Positions 1-8,708 of a stretch of 64,000 bases of DNA are shown here, one piece after another. Each line of letters starts with the position of its first letter. Positions within the stretch are counted from its first letter, which is position 1. The notes under the pieces were generated by a model, which was not told where the DNA came from, did not search any database, and saw only the letters and a list, made by a program, of their open reading frames with translations. The DNA is from Renibacterium salmoninarum ATCC 33209 (lineage in GTDB: Bacteria; Actinomycetota; Actinomycetes; Actinomycetales; Micrococcaceae), in the NCBI RefSeq assembly GCF_000018885.1, contig NC_010168.1:1612001-1676000 (forward strand), written 5' to 3'. A program made the translations under genes and the position numbers.

Positions 1-760
1 GCGTTGCTTTCTTCGCCTTGGCGTCTTCCGCTATTGCACTGTGAATGTCTCGCACGGCCTTTTCGACGTCGTCGGCCGGCCAGAGTGAAGAGAAGACTTT
101 GTGCGCTTCGGCATCACGACCTTTTTGCATCAGGTAGCGCGGAGACTCTGGCAATCGAAGTGCCAAAATGCCATAAACCACTGCCGGAATCGCACCCGCG
201 AGGAACATCCAGCGCCAGGCTTCCCAGCCGAACCAAAATGGCGTTGAGGCATTGCCTGCCGCATTGGCAAACACTGCGTAAGAAAGGAGCGCGGCAAAGA
301 TACCTAGCATGATTGCTAGTTGTTGCAATGATGCCAGCCGGCCGCGGATGAGCTTCGGTGAAATTTCCGCAATATAGGCCGGTGCAACCACCGAGGCGAT
401 GCCAATGCCCAAGCCACCGATAATCCGCAAAAGCAGCAGATCCAACACTGAGAACGCTCAGCCAGCTCCCAAGGCGGAGACTAGAAATAGTGCTGCACCA
501 AGCAACATCGTCACGCGACGACCAAAACGATCCGCAATGTTGCCCGCCAAATATGCACCCGCCGCGGACCCCAACAAAGCAGAGGCAACGGCGAATCCGG
601 TAACAAATTCGCTCAGGCCAAATTGGCCACGTACGGCGTCGACGGCGCCGTTGACCACCGAAGAGTCGAAGCCGAACAAGAACCCGCCTACCGCGGCAGA
701 AATCGCTAGTCCGATGACCTTCAGCTGGAGTTTTGTATTAGTCGCTGGCATCGCTTTCAT
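1..760 (-). pseudogene. MFS sugar-porter transporter, in-frame stop, runs off left edge
   Basis: The reading frame begins near 760 (an alternative ATG lies at 751) with a first membrane helix containing GGFLFGFDSSVVNGA, followed by the loop motif ADRFGRR. Both are typical of the sugar-porter branch of the major facilitator superfamily, which carries sugars or polyols across the membrane. A TGA at 458-460 (codon 101) interrupts the frame. Past it the same frame continues with good family sequence (RIIGGLGIGIASVVAPAYIAEISP, split over 390-440, then a PESPRYL motif) and leaves the window at base 1. The stop may replace a Trp or another sense codon. It lies downstream of a broken AraC regulator on the same strand, so regulator and transporter may have decayed together. 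Substrate unknown. Confidence 0.85.
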
Positions 761-853
761 AACCTCTCTTTGCAACCCACCATGGAAAACCGGGCCTTTG
801 CCACTATAGCCATGCGCGGCTGATCCGCGGCTGATGGTGACAGCCGGCAGAAC

Positions 854-1635
854 CTAGGCAGAACCGTCCAAATCAAGCCCAGCGCCAGTAAATTGCGAAA
901 AGTACGAGCCGGGAGTTTGCCCGGTGACTTTTCTGAACGCGGCAATAAAAGCGCTCGTCGAGGAGTAACCAACTCGCGCGGACGCCTGGCTTACCGAGCT
1001 GCCTTCAGCTAAGTGCGCCAAGGCTGCTCGGAGCCGCAAGGCGGTGCGCCATTGGCCAAAGCCCATTCCGGTCTCGAGGTGGAAAACTCGCGAAAGCGTG
1101 CGACTACTCGAGCCAACCGAACGCCCCCAAGTGGCCAGATCACGCTGATCCGAAGGATCCGCCAGCAGCGCCTTCGCCAGGTTTTGGCGCGCTGATCTGC
1201 CGGCATTGGCAAGTCAATCGAGAGGGTTTTCACCGGTTGTAGTAAATCCGGTATCAGAGCTTCAGCACGACGGCGCTGCCCCACGTTCAGATCAGAACAC
1301 AAGTGGTCAATCAGCTCGCGCAGCAGGGTGGAGACGCTCACCACAGTTGGTTCATGCCAATCTCCCAAACCACCCCGCGCCTCTAGATAGATTCCTTGCA
1401 TAGTGCCAGTTCGAATCGACGTCGTGGTGTGCCAGACTCCCGCAGGAATCCACAGAGCCAGGCTCGGCGGCAGCATCCAGTGCTTGTCGGCGACAGAAAC
1501 CATCAAGACGCCCTCGCGCACCCAAGCAAGCTGTGCAACCTCGTGCACATGCTCGTCGAACCGATCCCCCGCGGCTAAGTCGAAAGCTTCGAGCGCAATA
1601 GCCGTTTGGCTGTTACTCAACTTGTTACCCGGCAT
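854..1635 (-). pseudogene. AraC-family transcriptional regulator, frameshifted
   Basis: The first part (from 1635) is a cupin-like sensor domain with the H-x-H-x-x-A-Q-L-A motif common in AraC regulators of the YdeC/RclR-like type. The C-terminal double helix-turn-helix is in another frame: SVSQASARVGYSSTSAFIAAF and FRKVTGQTPG are read to the TAG at 854. A one-base shift near 1182-1190, beside a TTTT run, separates them. Reading across in the second frame restores LAKALLADPSDQRDLATW and SSRTLSRVFHLETGMGF, so the loss is a single indel. The ATG overlaps the stop of the LssY_C gene (ATGA at 1633-1637), suggesting translational coupling. It precedes the broken MFS transporter, its likely former target. 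Confidence 0.85.
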
Positions 1636-2963
1636 CAGGCCCGGCGTCGTCGTGCGAATGCTCTGGCTTTTTCGCTTGATAGTGCCAAGACCAGCAGAAT
1701 CTGCAGCGCGATGGTAAGCAAATTGGTGTTGAGTAGATCCGCACTCAGGGTAAGTTTTGATCCTTCTTGCGCGGCGGTTGCTACCGCGACGATAGTGCTC
1801 AGCGCAGTAACAGACATCAGCATGATCCGCGCCCAGTTCTGGCCAGACCAGACAAAATAGGCCAGCACTAATTGCAAGGCTGCGATGACCCCGAGGACAA
1901 CTATCACCACGGTGGAAATGCTCTGGACAATCTGCGCCAGTTCCACCGGGTCGCCAATTTCGGTTTTCAGAATCTCAGTCGTGAGATCAACCTGTTTGAA
2001 AAGTACCGCCCAAATGATGGTGGTGACCGCGGAAAAGAGTCCAAAGAACGCGCCGAATATTGTGGGAAGCGGCCGTTCCAACGTTGGCACCGCTACTTCC
2101 GTGCCCGGAATCTCGGCTACTTCCAGGCCTGGACCAGCTGAACGTTTTTCCGCAGTGGGCACGGAACTCAAGTCAATAATCGGCAGATCGCCGTCGGTCT
2201 GAATCGCATCACCGCCACCATTACGGGAGTGGTATCCGGTGGAGAAATCTTTGATGACTTCAACCCGGATGCCCGGCGTCGTTTGCGCAAGTGAGTCGAT
2301 GATGTGATCACGTTCTTGATCAATGTGTTCATCGATTTTGTGCGTGATTTGAAAGGTGAAAAGCGAAAGGCCAACGCTGCGGTCGAAGGTGCCAGCTGCC
2401 ATCCAATCCGCGTGGTGCCCGCCGGGAAGTAGCCAGCCCTCTGGACAACGCCAGAATCGCACGTGATGCCGCTTTGCTGGGCTGTCTTCAACCTCCTGTT
2501 GATAGGCAAAGTCCTGTTGCCTGCCAAACAAGGTCAGAGTACTCACCGGAGCTTCGTGATAGCTCCGCCGGGTCAAAGTTGAGAGGATAATTCGCCAACT
2601 GCTGAGCAGCGTAATTTCGTCTGCTTTGGTCCAGCCAGCTGCGAGCATCGCTGATTCAAGCTGCGTTTGCGATCCACAAATTGCCAAGTTGATGGGGTCA
2701 CCAAGCAGACCATCCGCGGTTCGAGAACGCCCCATAAAGTAATCCGGCACGTAAATGTTAGTAAGAATTCGGTGCAGTCGTGGAAGTGCAACATAGGCGA
2801 GCACTATCCAAAACGGCAGCACAAACCAAAGCCGGCTCCAACCGCCAAAGCTCTCACCCAGCACCAGTACCGCAAGCCACACCGCGGCGGCCCCACTGAA
2901 GACGAAGAACAGGTTGTCCACCAGCTGGTTAACCGACCAGCGCCTGTTTTTCAGCGCATCCAT
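1635..2963 (-). CDS. LssY C-terminal domain membrane protein
   Basis: A 442-residue protein with two N-terminal membrane helices (roughly residues 17-37 and 45-63), a soluble middle part, and four predicted helices near the C-terminus. The middle part carries the pattern seen in LssY_C proteins: YVPDYFMGRSRTADGLLGDP, then AGWTKAD, then a segment with APVSTLTLFGRQQDFAYQ. The LssY C-terminal domain is found alone or behind PAP2 or DedA domains; its biochemical role is not established. The gene overlaps the start of the AraC regulator by four bases. Its promoter must lie in or beside the long palindrome at 3004-3085 that follows purC. The reading frame is intact. Confidence 0.75.
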   Translation of the reverse strand: MDALKNRRWSVNQLVDNLFFVFSGAAAVWLAVLVLGESFGGWSRLWFVLPFWIVLAYVALPRLHRILTNIYVPDYFMGRSRTADGLLGDPINLAICGSQTQLESAMLAAGWTKADEITLLSSWRIILSTLTRRSYHEAPVSTLTLFGRQQDFAYQQEVEDSPAKRHHVRFWRCPEGWLLPGGHHADWMAAGTFDRSVGLSLFTFQITHKIDEHIDQERDHIIDSLAQTTPGIRVEVIKDFSTGYHSRNGGGDAIQTDGDLPIIDLSSVPTAEKRSAGPGLEVAEIPGTEVAVPTLERPLPTIFGAFFGLFSAVTTIIWAVLFKQVDLTTEILKTEIGDPVELAQIVQSISTVVIVVLGVIAALQLVLAYFVWSGQNWARIMLMSVTALSTIVAVATAAQEGSKLTLSADLLNTNLLTIALQILLVLALSSEKARAFARRRRA

Positions 2964-3003
2964 TTTCCCAGCCTAGCCTGCAGCCCCGAATACGCTGCGC
3001 ACC

Positions 3004-3085
3004 CGTTTCAGATAGCCAGACGCATCTGCGTTAGCCAGAACGACAGTCTTCTTGCTAACGCGATGCTGTCTGGCTATCTGAAACG
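3004..3085. repeat. Long intergenic inverted repeat, family A (copy 1)
   Basis: The arms 3004-3035 and 3054-3085 pair over 18 outer bases without mismatch, then through a less regular stretch to an inner GCGTTAGC/GCTAACGC pair. The loop is about 18 bases. It lies directly after the purC stop and before the LssY_C start, so it may end purC transcription, but there is no T tract. The copy at 24013-24090 has the same length and layout and clearly related sequence. Confidence 0.9.
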
Positions 3086-3086
3086 G

Positions 3087-3983
3087 CTAGAAAGTTTCGC
3101 CGGTGAGCTTCTCGTACGCCTCGACGTAGCGTGCGCGGGTGCGTTCGACGACGTCGGCCGGCAAAGCTGGCGGCGGCGCGTTAGTCGTGCGGTCCCAGCC
3201 CGACGCCGGTGAGGTCAACCAGTCGCGAACGTATTGTTTGTCGAAACTCGCCTGCGCCTGGCCCGGCGTCCAGAGTGCGGCATCCCAGAACCGGGAGGAA
3301 TCAGGCGTCAACACCTCGTCGCCCAAAGTCACTACCCCGGCTTCGTCCAGGCCAAACTCGACTTTGGTATCTGCCAAGATAATTCCGCGTTCGCGAGCAA
3401 TTTCTTCCGCACGACGATAAACGTCTAGGGTCAGCGAGCGCAAGGTTTCGGCGTGTTCCGCACCGACTGATTCAACGACCGCGGCGAAATCGATATTTTC
3501 GTCGTGCTTACCGACTTCTGCCTTAGCCGACGGGGTGAAGATGGCTTCTTCGAGCCGGGAGCCATCAAGCAGACCCGCGGGCAGCGGCAGCCCAGCCACG
3601 CTCTGCAGTTGACGGTACTCCGCTAGCACCGAGCCAGTGAGATATCCCCTGGCAATGCATTCCACCGGAAACATTTCCAGCCGACGGCAAATCATCGCTC
3701 GGCCGGCCACCAACTCAGGGACACCGTCCGCCACGGTGCTGGCCAAAACGTGGTTTGGCACCTCCAGCTGGTCAAACCACCACAAACTCAACCGGGTTAA
3801 GATTGCGCCCTTATCCGGAATTTCGGTGTCCAGAACGTAGTCGTAGGCGCTTATCCGGTCGCTAGCTACCACCAGCACTCGATCTTGAGCACCGTCCGCT
3901 GGCTCATATAGATCCCGCACTTTGCCGGAATACACGTGCTTCCAGCCGGGCAAGGCTACGACCGGAGCCAAGAAGCCGCTCAT
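3087..3983 (-). CDS. purC: Phosphoribosylaminoimidazole-succinocarboxamide synthase
   Basis: This 298-residue SAICAR synthase joins aspartate to CAIR using ATP, the eighth step of de novo purine synthesis in the cytosol. Visible family features are the N-terminal YSGKVRDLYE strand-turn that binds ATP, the ASDRISAYD motif, the ECIARGYLTGS motif, and ILADTKVEFG with DEVLTPDSSRFW near the C-terminus. The length suits the actinobacterial form. Its ATG overlaps the purD stop (ATGA at 3980-3983), so purD-purC form a translationally coupled pair transcribed leftward. A long palindrome follows its stop. The frame is intact and the assignment is secure. Confidence 0.97.
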   Translation of the reverse strand: MSGFLAPVVALPGWKHVYSGKVRDLYEPADGAQDRVLVVASDRISAYDYVLDTEIPDKGAILTRLSLWWFDQLEVPNHVLASTVADGVPELVAGRAMICRRLEMFPVECIARGYLTGSVLAEYRQLQSVAGLPLPAGLLDGSRLEEAIFTPSAKAEVGKHDENIDFAAVVESVGAEHAETLRSLTLDVYRRAEEIARERGIILADTKVEFGLDEAGVVTLGDEVLTPDSSRFWDAALWTPGQAQASFDKQYVRDWLTSPASGWDRTTNAPPPALPADVVERTRARYVEAYEKLTGETF

Positions 3984-5284
3984 CGGGGAACCTGCGTAGC
4001 GCTTGCAGCAGCAGGAGCTAAGACTTGGCCGCGAGCTGCTTTTGCGGCGATGTCTCGTCGAAACTGCCCGCCGGGTAACTGAATGAGGTCAATTCCGTCG
4101 TAGGCCCGCTCCCGGGCTTCAACCAGGTCTTCGCCCAAAGCGACCACGGCCAAAACGCGGCCGCCAGAGCTAATGACTTTTCCGGCATCGTCGGTTGCGG
4201 TGCCTGCGTGCAGCACGTGCACCCCATCAAGAGCATTGGCTTTCTTCAGCCCACGAATCCGTTCCCCCGTGCGTGGCGTTCCAGGATAGTTTTCCGCAGC
4301 CAGCACTACGGCGACTGCGCTCTCCTCTGCCCAGCGCAGCGGTTCGACGTCGGCAAGCTGGCCTTTAGCGGCCGCTAATAGCAGCCCGCCCAAGGGTGTG
4401 CGCAGCCGCGCCAGCACAGCTTGCGTTTCCGGATCACCAAATCGAGCGTTGAATTCAATCACTCGAGTGCCCCGACTTGTCAGGGCCAAGCCGCAGTACA
4501 AAACACCAACAAACGGGGTACCTCGGTGCGCCATTTCGTCGATCGTTGGCTGCGCAACTCGTGCGATAACTTCGTCTACGAAGCCTTCCGGTACCCAATC
4601 CAAAGGCGTGTAGGCGCCCATGCCGCCCGTGTTTGGACCTTCGTCTTGATCGAAGATCCGCTTGAAATCCTGTGCGGGTGCCAACGGGACGACGTCCGCA
4701 CCATCTGAAAGCACGAAAAGTGAGACTTCTGGGCCATCCAAAAATTCTTCAATCACCACGGTGCCACCGGCGTCGAAACAGGTTTGCGCGTGTGCCAGCG
4801 CTTCGTCTCGGTCACTAGTCACCACAACACCCTTGCCCGCGGCCAGACCATCGTCCTTGACCACATACGGGGCACCAAAGGTATCCAACGCTTCGAGGGC
4901 CTCAGCAGAGTCAGTAGCAACTCGCGCCATCGCCGTCGGCACAGAAGCGCTAGCCATCACCTGCTTGGCAAAGGCCTTGGAACCCTCAAGCTCTGCAGCG
5001 GCTTGGCTGGGCCCGAAGACCGGAATGCCCGCTTCGCGAAGAGCATCCGAGACTCCCGCCACGAGTGGCGCTTCCGGACCAATCACTACCAAATCGGCCT
5101 CTAGCTTTTGCGCCAGAGAGGTCACCGCAGCTGGATCGTTGCCGTCAATCGCGTGGGTGGGCACTAGCGCCGCAATCCCTGCGTTACCGGGAGCTACGTG
5201 CACCTCGTGCACATAAGGGTCAGAGAGTAACGAACGGACAATGGCGTGTTCGCGGCCGCCGGAGCCGATAACAAGAACTTTCAC
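3980..5284 (-). CDS. purD: Phosphoribosylamine-glycine ligase
   Basis: GAR synthetase joins glycine to phosphoribosylamine with ATP, the second step of purine synthesis. The 434-residue protein opens with MKVLVIGSGGREHAI, the family's N-terminal nucleotide-fold signature, and has the ATP-grasp glycine loop VVKDDGLAAGKGV, then PNTGGMGAYTP and FNARFGDPETQ. All expected motifs are present. It is the first gene of a leftward purD-purC unit and shares an 83-base divergent promoter region (5285-5367) with the asparaginase gene. Confidence 0.97.
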   Translation of the reverse strand: MKVLVIGSGGREHAIVRSLLSDPYVHEVHVAPGNAGIAALVPTHAIDGNDPAAVTSLAQKLEADLVVIGPEAPLVAGVSDALREAGIPVFGPSQAAAELEGSKAFAKQVMASASVPTAMARVATDSAEALEALDTFGAPYVVKDDGLAAGKGVVVTSDRDEALAHAQTCFDAGGTVVIEEFLDGPEVSLFVLSDGADVVPLAPAQDFKRIFDQDEGPNTGGMGAYTPLDWVPEGFVDEVIARVAQPTIDEMAHRGTPFVGVLYCGLALTSRGTRVIEFNARFGDPETQAVLARLRTPLGGLLLAAAKGQLADVEPLRWAEESAVAVVLAAENYPGTPRTGERIRGLKKANALDGVHVLHAGTATDDAGKVISSGGRVLAVVALGEDLVEARERAYDGIDLIQLPGGQFRRDIAAKAARGQVLAPAAASATQVPR

Positions 5285-5367
5285 GGACCCAGCCTACCTA
5301 GCCGAAGGGAGCGGTACTATTCGGGGCGGGCCAGATTATTCTTTGAAAATCCGGGATACTTGTCTTC

Positions 5368-6372
5368 GTGGTCAATACCTTCCTGGCGCAAGACGCCGTA
5401 GAACTTGCCGTAGTCGAACGCAGCGGCTTTATCGAATCCCGGCACATCGGCTCGGTTGTCGTTACTGCCGCTGACGGTTCGGTGGTGACGAGCTTGGGAA
5501 ATCCCACCGCTCCGATCTATCCCCGATCGACGTTGAAACCATTTCAAGCGCTGGCATCGATGCAGGCTGGCGCGCCATTACGCGGTGCTCAGGCTTCCAT
5601 GGCGAGTGCGAGCCATGTGGGTTCGTTGGAACACATGGATCTGGTGAAGTCGATGTTGGACAAAGCCGAGCTCAGCGAAGAAGACCTGCAATGCCCTCCG
5701 GCCTGGCCGCAAGATTCCGAGGCTTACCAGTGGCTGCTCCGCACAGACCGAGGCAAATCACGGCTCGCGATGAATTGCTCCGGAAAACATTCCGCGTTCT
5801 TGTGGGCTTGCAAAGAAAACGGCTGGGATTTGCGTAGCTATTTGCAGCTAAACCACCCCTTACAACAACTAGTGATGACTTTGATCGAAGAATACTGCGG
5901 TGAAACTCCGGTGCACGTTGGAATCGATGGTTGTGGCGCTCCGGTAGCGGCAATCTCCTTACTTGGCCTTGCCCGCGGTTACGGCAAACTTGGCGGCTCC
6001 CCCTCAGACAAGCACGCAAACGCGCGAGCGGCGACCATCGCTACCGCGATGCTTGACTACCCGTGGACGGTGGAAGGCCGAGGTAAGCCCAACACCATCG
6101 TGATGGAAGACGTGGGCATTTTGGCCAAACTGGGTGCTGAGGGTGTGCTGGCGTTGGGCACTGAGACCGGCGTCGGCGTCGCGGTCAAAATGTTGGATGG
6201 CAATGGCCGAGCTGCGACCCTGGTGGGGCTAACCGCTTTAGCCGCAACCGGGGCGGTGGATGCATCTTCAGTGGCCGCGGTGCTGGGTAAGGTCGTCGAA
6301 CCGATTCTTGGCGGTAGTGACGTGGTGGGCCAGCTCCGGTTGGGTGCAGCCGTTTCGGCATTGCTGGATTAA
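5368..6372 (+). CDS. Asparaginase II family protein
   Basis: The 334-residue protein belongs to the asparaginase_II (PF06089) family, which is unrelated in fold to the classical AnsA/AnsB enzymes and is thought to hydrolyse L-asparagine to aspartate and ammonia. Recognisable parts are VERSGFIESRHIGS at the N-terminus, YPRSTLKPFQALA with the Ser-Thr-x-Lys motif, MNCSGKHSAFL, and IDGCGAP. The start is a GTG at 5368, followed directly by another GTC codon; no strong ribosome site is visible. It diverges from purD and is followed after two bases by the SCP-like gene, so it likely heads the rightward run leading to purF. Aspartate made here could feed purC, which is only an inference from position. 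Confidence 0.85.
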   Translation: MVNTFLAQDAVELAVVERSGFIESRHIGSVVVTAADGSVVTSLGNPTAPIYPRSTLKPFQALASMQAGAPLRGAQASMASASHVGSLEHMDLVKSMLDKAELSEEDLQCPPAWPQDSEAYQWLLRTDRGKSRLAMNCSGKHSAFLWACKENGWDLRSYLQLNHPLQQLVMTLIEEYCGETPVHVGIDGCGAPVAAISLLGLARGYGKLGGSPSDKHANARAATIATAMLDYPWTVEGRGKPNTIVMEDVGILAKLGAEGVLALGTETGVGVAVKMLDGNGRAATLVGLTALAATGAVDASSVAAVLGKVVEPILGGSDVVGQLRLGAAVSALLD

Positions 6373-6374
6373 TA

Positions 6375-6773
6375 ATGACCGCCAAACGTCGAATTTCTGC
6401 AGCCGACGGTCAGGCGGCACTGGCCGCCTGGCGCGGTGGCGCTAAGGAACGCACGACGACGGCGACCTCCGTGCGGTTCAGCCTCGAAGAGCTCACCGCC
6501 CGTGCACCAGGGAATTCGGTGGAAGTTCGAGTGCCGCCATTTGGGGTGACCCAGTGCATTGAAGGCCCTCGGCATACCCGAGGTACGCCGCCAAATGTGG
6601 TGGAAACCGACGCCGTTACCTGGCTTGAATTGGCGCAGGGCTCCCTTGATTGGTCCACGGCATTAGCCTCCTCTCGGGTGCAGGCTTACGGGCTCCGAGC
6701 CGATTTATCCGCAGTGCTGCCGCTTTGGCATGGCACACAGAGCAGTGGCGACGAAAGTATCCTGGATAAATGA
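6375..6773 (+). CDS. Sterol-carrier family protein (SCP-x like, actinobacterial)
   Basis: The 132-residue protein resembles the small SCP-2-like proteins that sit upstream of purF in many actinobacteria. The pattern is an N-terminal KRRISAADGQAALAAWR stretch, VRVPPFGVTQCIEGPRHTRG in the middle, and TWLELAQGSLDWSTALA towards the end. SCP-2 domains form a hydrophobic ligand pocket; the ligand and role of this group are unknown. It begins three bases after the asparaginase stop, and its own stop overlaps the next gene (ATGA at 6770-6773), so it is part of one transcript. The frame is intact. Confidence 0.75.
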   Translation: MTAKRRISAADGQAALAAWRGGAKERTTTATSVRFSLEELTARAPGNSVEVRVPPFGVTQCIEGPRHTRGTPPNVVETDAVTWLELAQGSLDWSTALASSRVQAYGLRADLSAVLPLWHGTQSSGDESILDK

Positions 6774-7090
6774 CAGAACCGATTTCCTCCGACGCACCAG
6801 ACGCCGCCAGCGGGCATGAAACCCGCCAGGTCACGGTTCGCCGAGCACCAAAATACGTTCCGTTCCTCATTGCTGGCGCAATACTTGGCGTTATCGCCGC
6901 GGGAATCGTTGCCGTAGTGCCACAAGACAATCAATACGATAAGAGCACGGTTTTTGGCTTTTTTGTGGTCTTGCTGATTATCGCTGGAACCGGATTTGGT
7001 GGCCTAGTCGCCCTGGTTATTGACTGGAGCGGGCGCCGAAAAGCTTCTGCCGCATTGGTTGAGGAAACTGACGAGGACGTCCAGGAGTAA
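6770..7090 (+). CDS. Small two-helix membrane protein
   Basis: A 106-residue protein with a charged N-terminal tail of about 28 residues, two hydrophobic helices (about 32-51 and 62-84) and an acidic C-terminal tail. Proteins of this shape sit between the SCP-like gene and purF in Arthrobacter-type genomes; some have been labelled Trk-like, without support I can see here. There are no catalytic motifs. The start overlaps the previous stop by four bases. Function unknown. Confidence 0.7.
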   Translation: MTEPISSDAPDAASGHETRQVTVRRAPKYVPFLIAGAILGVIAAGIVAVVPQDNQYDKSTVFGFFVVLLIIAGTGFGGLVALVIDWSGRRKASAALVEETDEDVQE

Positions 7091-7121
7091 TAACCAGCCA
7101 AAGATGCCTTAGAATAGGTTA

Positions 7122-8708
7122 GTGGCACGCGGCGATGGCAAACTTTCCCACGATCTTCTCCCCGGCGAAAAAGGCCCCCAAGATGCATGTGGCGTCTTTG
7201 GCGTCTGGGCCCCTGGTGAAGAGGTAGCGAAACTGACCTACTACGGTCTGTACGCACTTCAGCACCGAGGCCAAGAATCGGCAGGCATAGCGACCTCCGA
7301 TGGCGAGCGGATCAACGTTTATAAAGACATGGGCTTAGTCTCCCAAGTCTTCGATGAAACGACCCTCAATACGCTCAAAGGGCATATCGCCGTCGGGCAT
7401 TGTCGGTACTCAACCACCGGATCCTCGACTTGGGCAAATGCCCAGCCCACCCTTGGTGCCACCAGAACCGGGACTGTCGCGCTGGCGCACAACGGAAATC
7501 TGACCAATACCGCCGAGTTGTTCGAGTTGGTCTTGGACCGGCACGGCCGGCCCAAGGTTGGTGAAATGGCGCAGGGCAACACCTCGGATACTGCGCTGGT
7601 GACCACGCTGCTGCAAGGCAGCGGCACGGACAGCCTGGAAACCACCGCGATGGACCTGCTGCCTCGAATCAACGGCGCATTTTGCTTTGTCTTCATGGAC
7701 GAGGGAACCCTCTACGCAGCCCGTGACCCATATGGGGTACGACCGCTAGTTCTTGGTCGACTGGAACGTGGTTGGGTCGTCGCCTCTGAATCTGCCGCTT
7801 TAGCTACGGTTGGCGCTAGCTTTATCCGAGAAATCGAGCCGGGCGAATTCATCGCGATTGATCAGGACGGCGTGCGAAGCCAACGCTTTGCCGAAACCAA
7901 AGCGGCCGGTTGCGTTTTCGAATACGTCTACCTTGCCCGCCCTGACGCCACAATTTCCGGTCGCTCAGTCTACGAATCCCGCGTGGAAATGGGCCGTCAG
8001 CTGGCCCGCGAAAACCATTTCGACGCTGACATTGTCATCCCGGTTCCGGAGTCTGGTACCCCGGCAGCGGTGGGCTACGCTGAGGGATCCGGCATTCCCT
8101 TCGCCCATGGATTCGTCAAGAATGCTTACGTTGGCCGCACCTTTATTCAACCGTCGGAGACATTGCGGCAGTTGGGTATTCGGCTCAAACTCAACGCCTT
8201 AGAGTCAGTCATCCGTGGCAAGCGCCTCGTTGTGGTGGACGATTCAATTGTCCGCGGCAATACGCAACGCGCCGTGGTTCGGATGCTCCGAGAGGCTGGC
8301 GCTGCCGAGGTTCACGTCAAGATCTCCTCACCACCGGTGCGTTGGCCATGTTTCTACGGCATTGATTTTGCCTCGCGAGCAGAATTGATTGCCAATGGCG
8401 CGGCAATCGAAGAAATCTGCAAGTCGATCGGTGCAGATTCATTGGCTTACATCTCTGAAGATGGCATGATCGCGGCCACCGAACAGCCCCGCGAACGGCT
8501 TTGCACGGCTTGCTTCACCGGTAAATACCCGATTGAGTTGCCTACCGCGGACCGTTTGGGCAAGAACTTACTCGAACGCACTACCCCGCAAGCTGATGGT
8601 TCCCACGCCGGAGCCAATGGATGCGACCCCGGCCCGGGTTCCGAGCTGGAAAATCTGCTGCACGAATCTGACCCTCGGTTGGAAAAGCATAGGAAAGAAA
8701 AGGTATGA
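7122..8708 (+). CDS. purF: Amidophosphoribosyltransferase
   Basis: PurF makes phosphoribosylamine from PRPP and glutamine, the committed step of purine synthesis. The 528-residue protein has an N-terminal Ntn-hydrolase glutaminase domain whose nucleophile is Cys23 in DACGVFGVW, exposed by removal of a short propeptide, followed by LQHRGQESAG. The C-terminal phosphoribosyltransferase domain has the PRPP loop VVVDDSIVRGNTQ. The cysteines of CTACFTGKYP near residue 470 are positioned as in the iron-sulfur class typified by Bacillus. The start is a GTG at 7122 with only a weak AGG upstream. The stop overlaps purM (ATGA at 8705-8708). Confidence 0.97.
   Translation: MARGDGKLSHDLLPGEKGPQDACGVFGVWAPGEEVAKLTYYGLYALQHRGQESAGIATSDGERINVYKDMGLVSQVFDETTLNTLKGHIAVGHCRYSTTGSSTWANAQPTLGATRTGTVALAHNGNLTNTAELFELVLDRHGRPKVGEMAQGNTSDTALVTTLLQGSGTDSLETTAMDLLPRINGAFCFVFMDEGTLYAARDPYGVRPLVLGRLERGWVVASESAALATVGASFIREIEPGEFIAIDQDGVRSQRFAETKAAGCVFEYVYLARPDATISGRSVYESRVEMGRQLARENHFDADIVIPVPESGTPAAVGYAEGSGIPFAHGFVKNAYVGRTFIQPSETLRQLGIRLKLNALESVIRGKRLVVVDDSIVRGNTQRAVVRMLREAGAAEVHVKISSPPVRWPCFYGIDFASRAELIANGAAIEEICKSIGADSLAYISEDGMIAATEQPRERLCTACFTGKYPIELPTADRLGKNLLERTTPQADGSHAGANGCDPGPGSELENLLHESDPRLEKHRKEKV

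Noticed and set aside
399..809. A plus-strand frame across the sugar transporter
   Set aside because: The minus frame shows MFS motifs on both sides of the stop, so the plus frame is a shadow.
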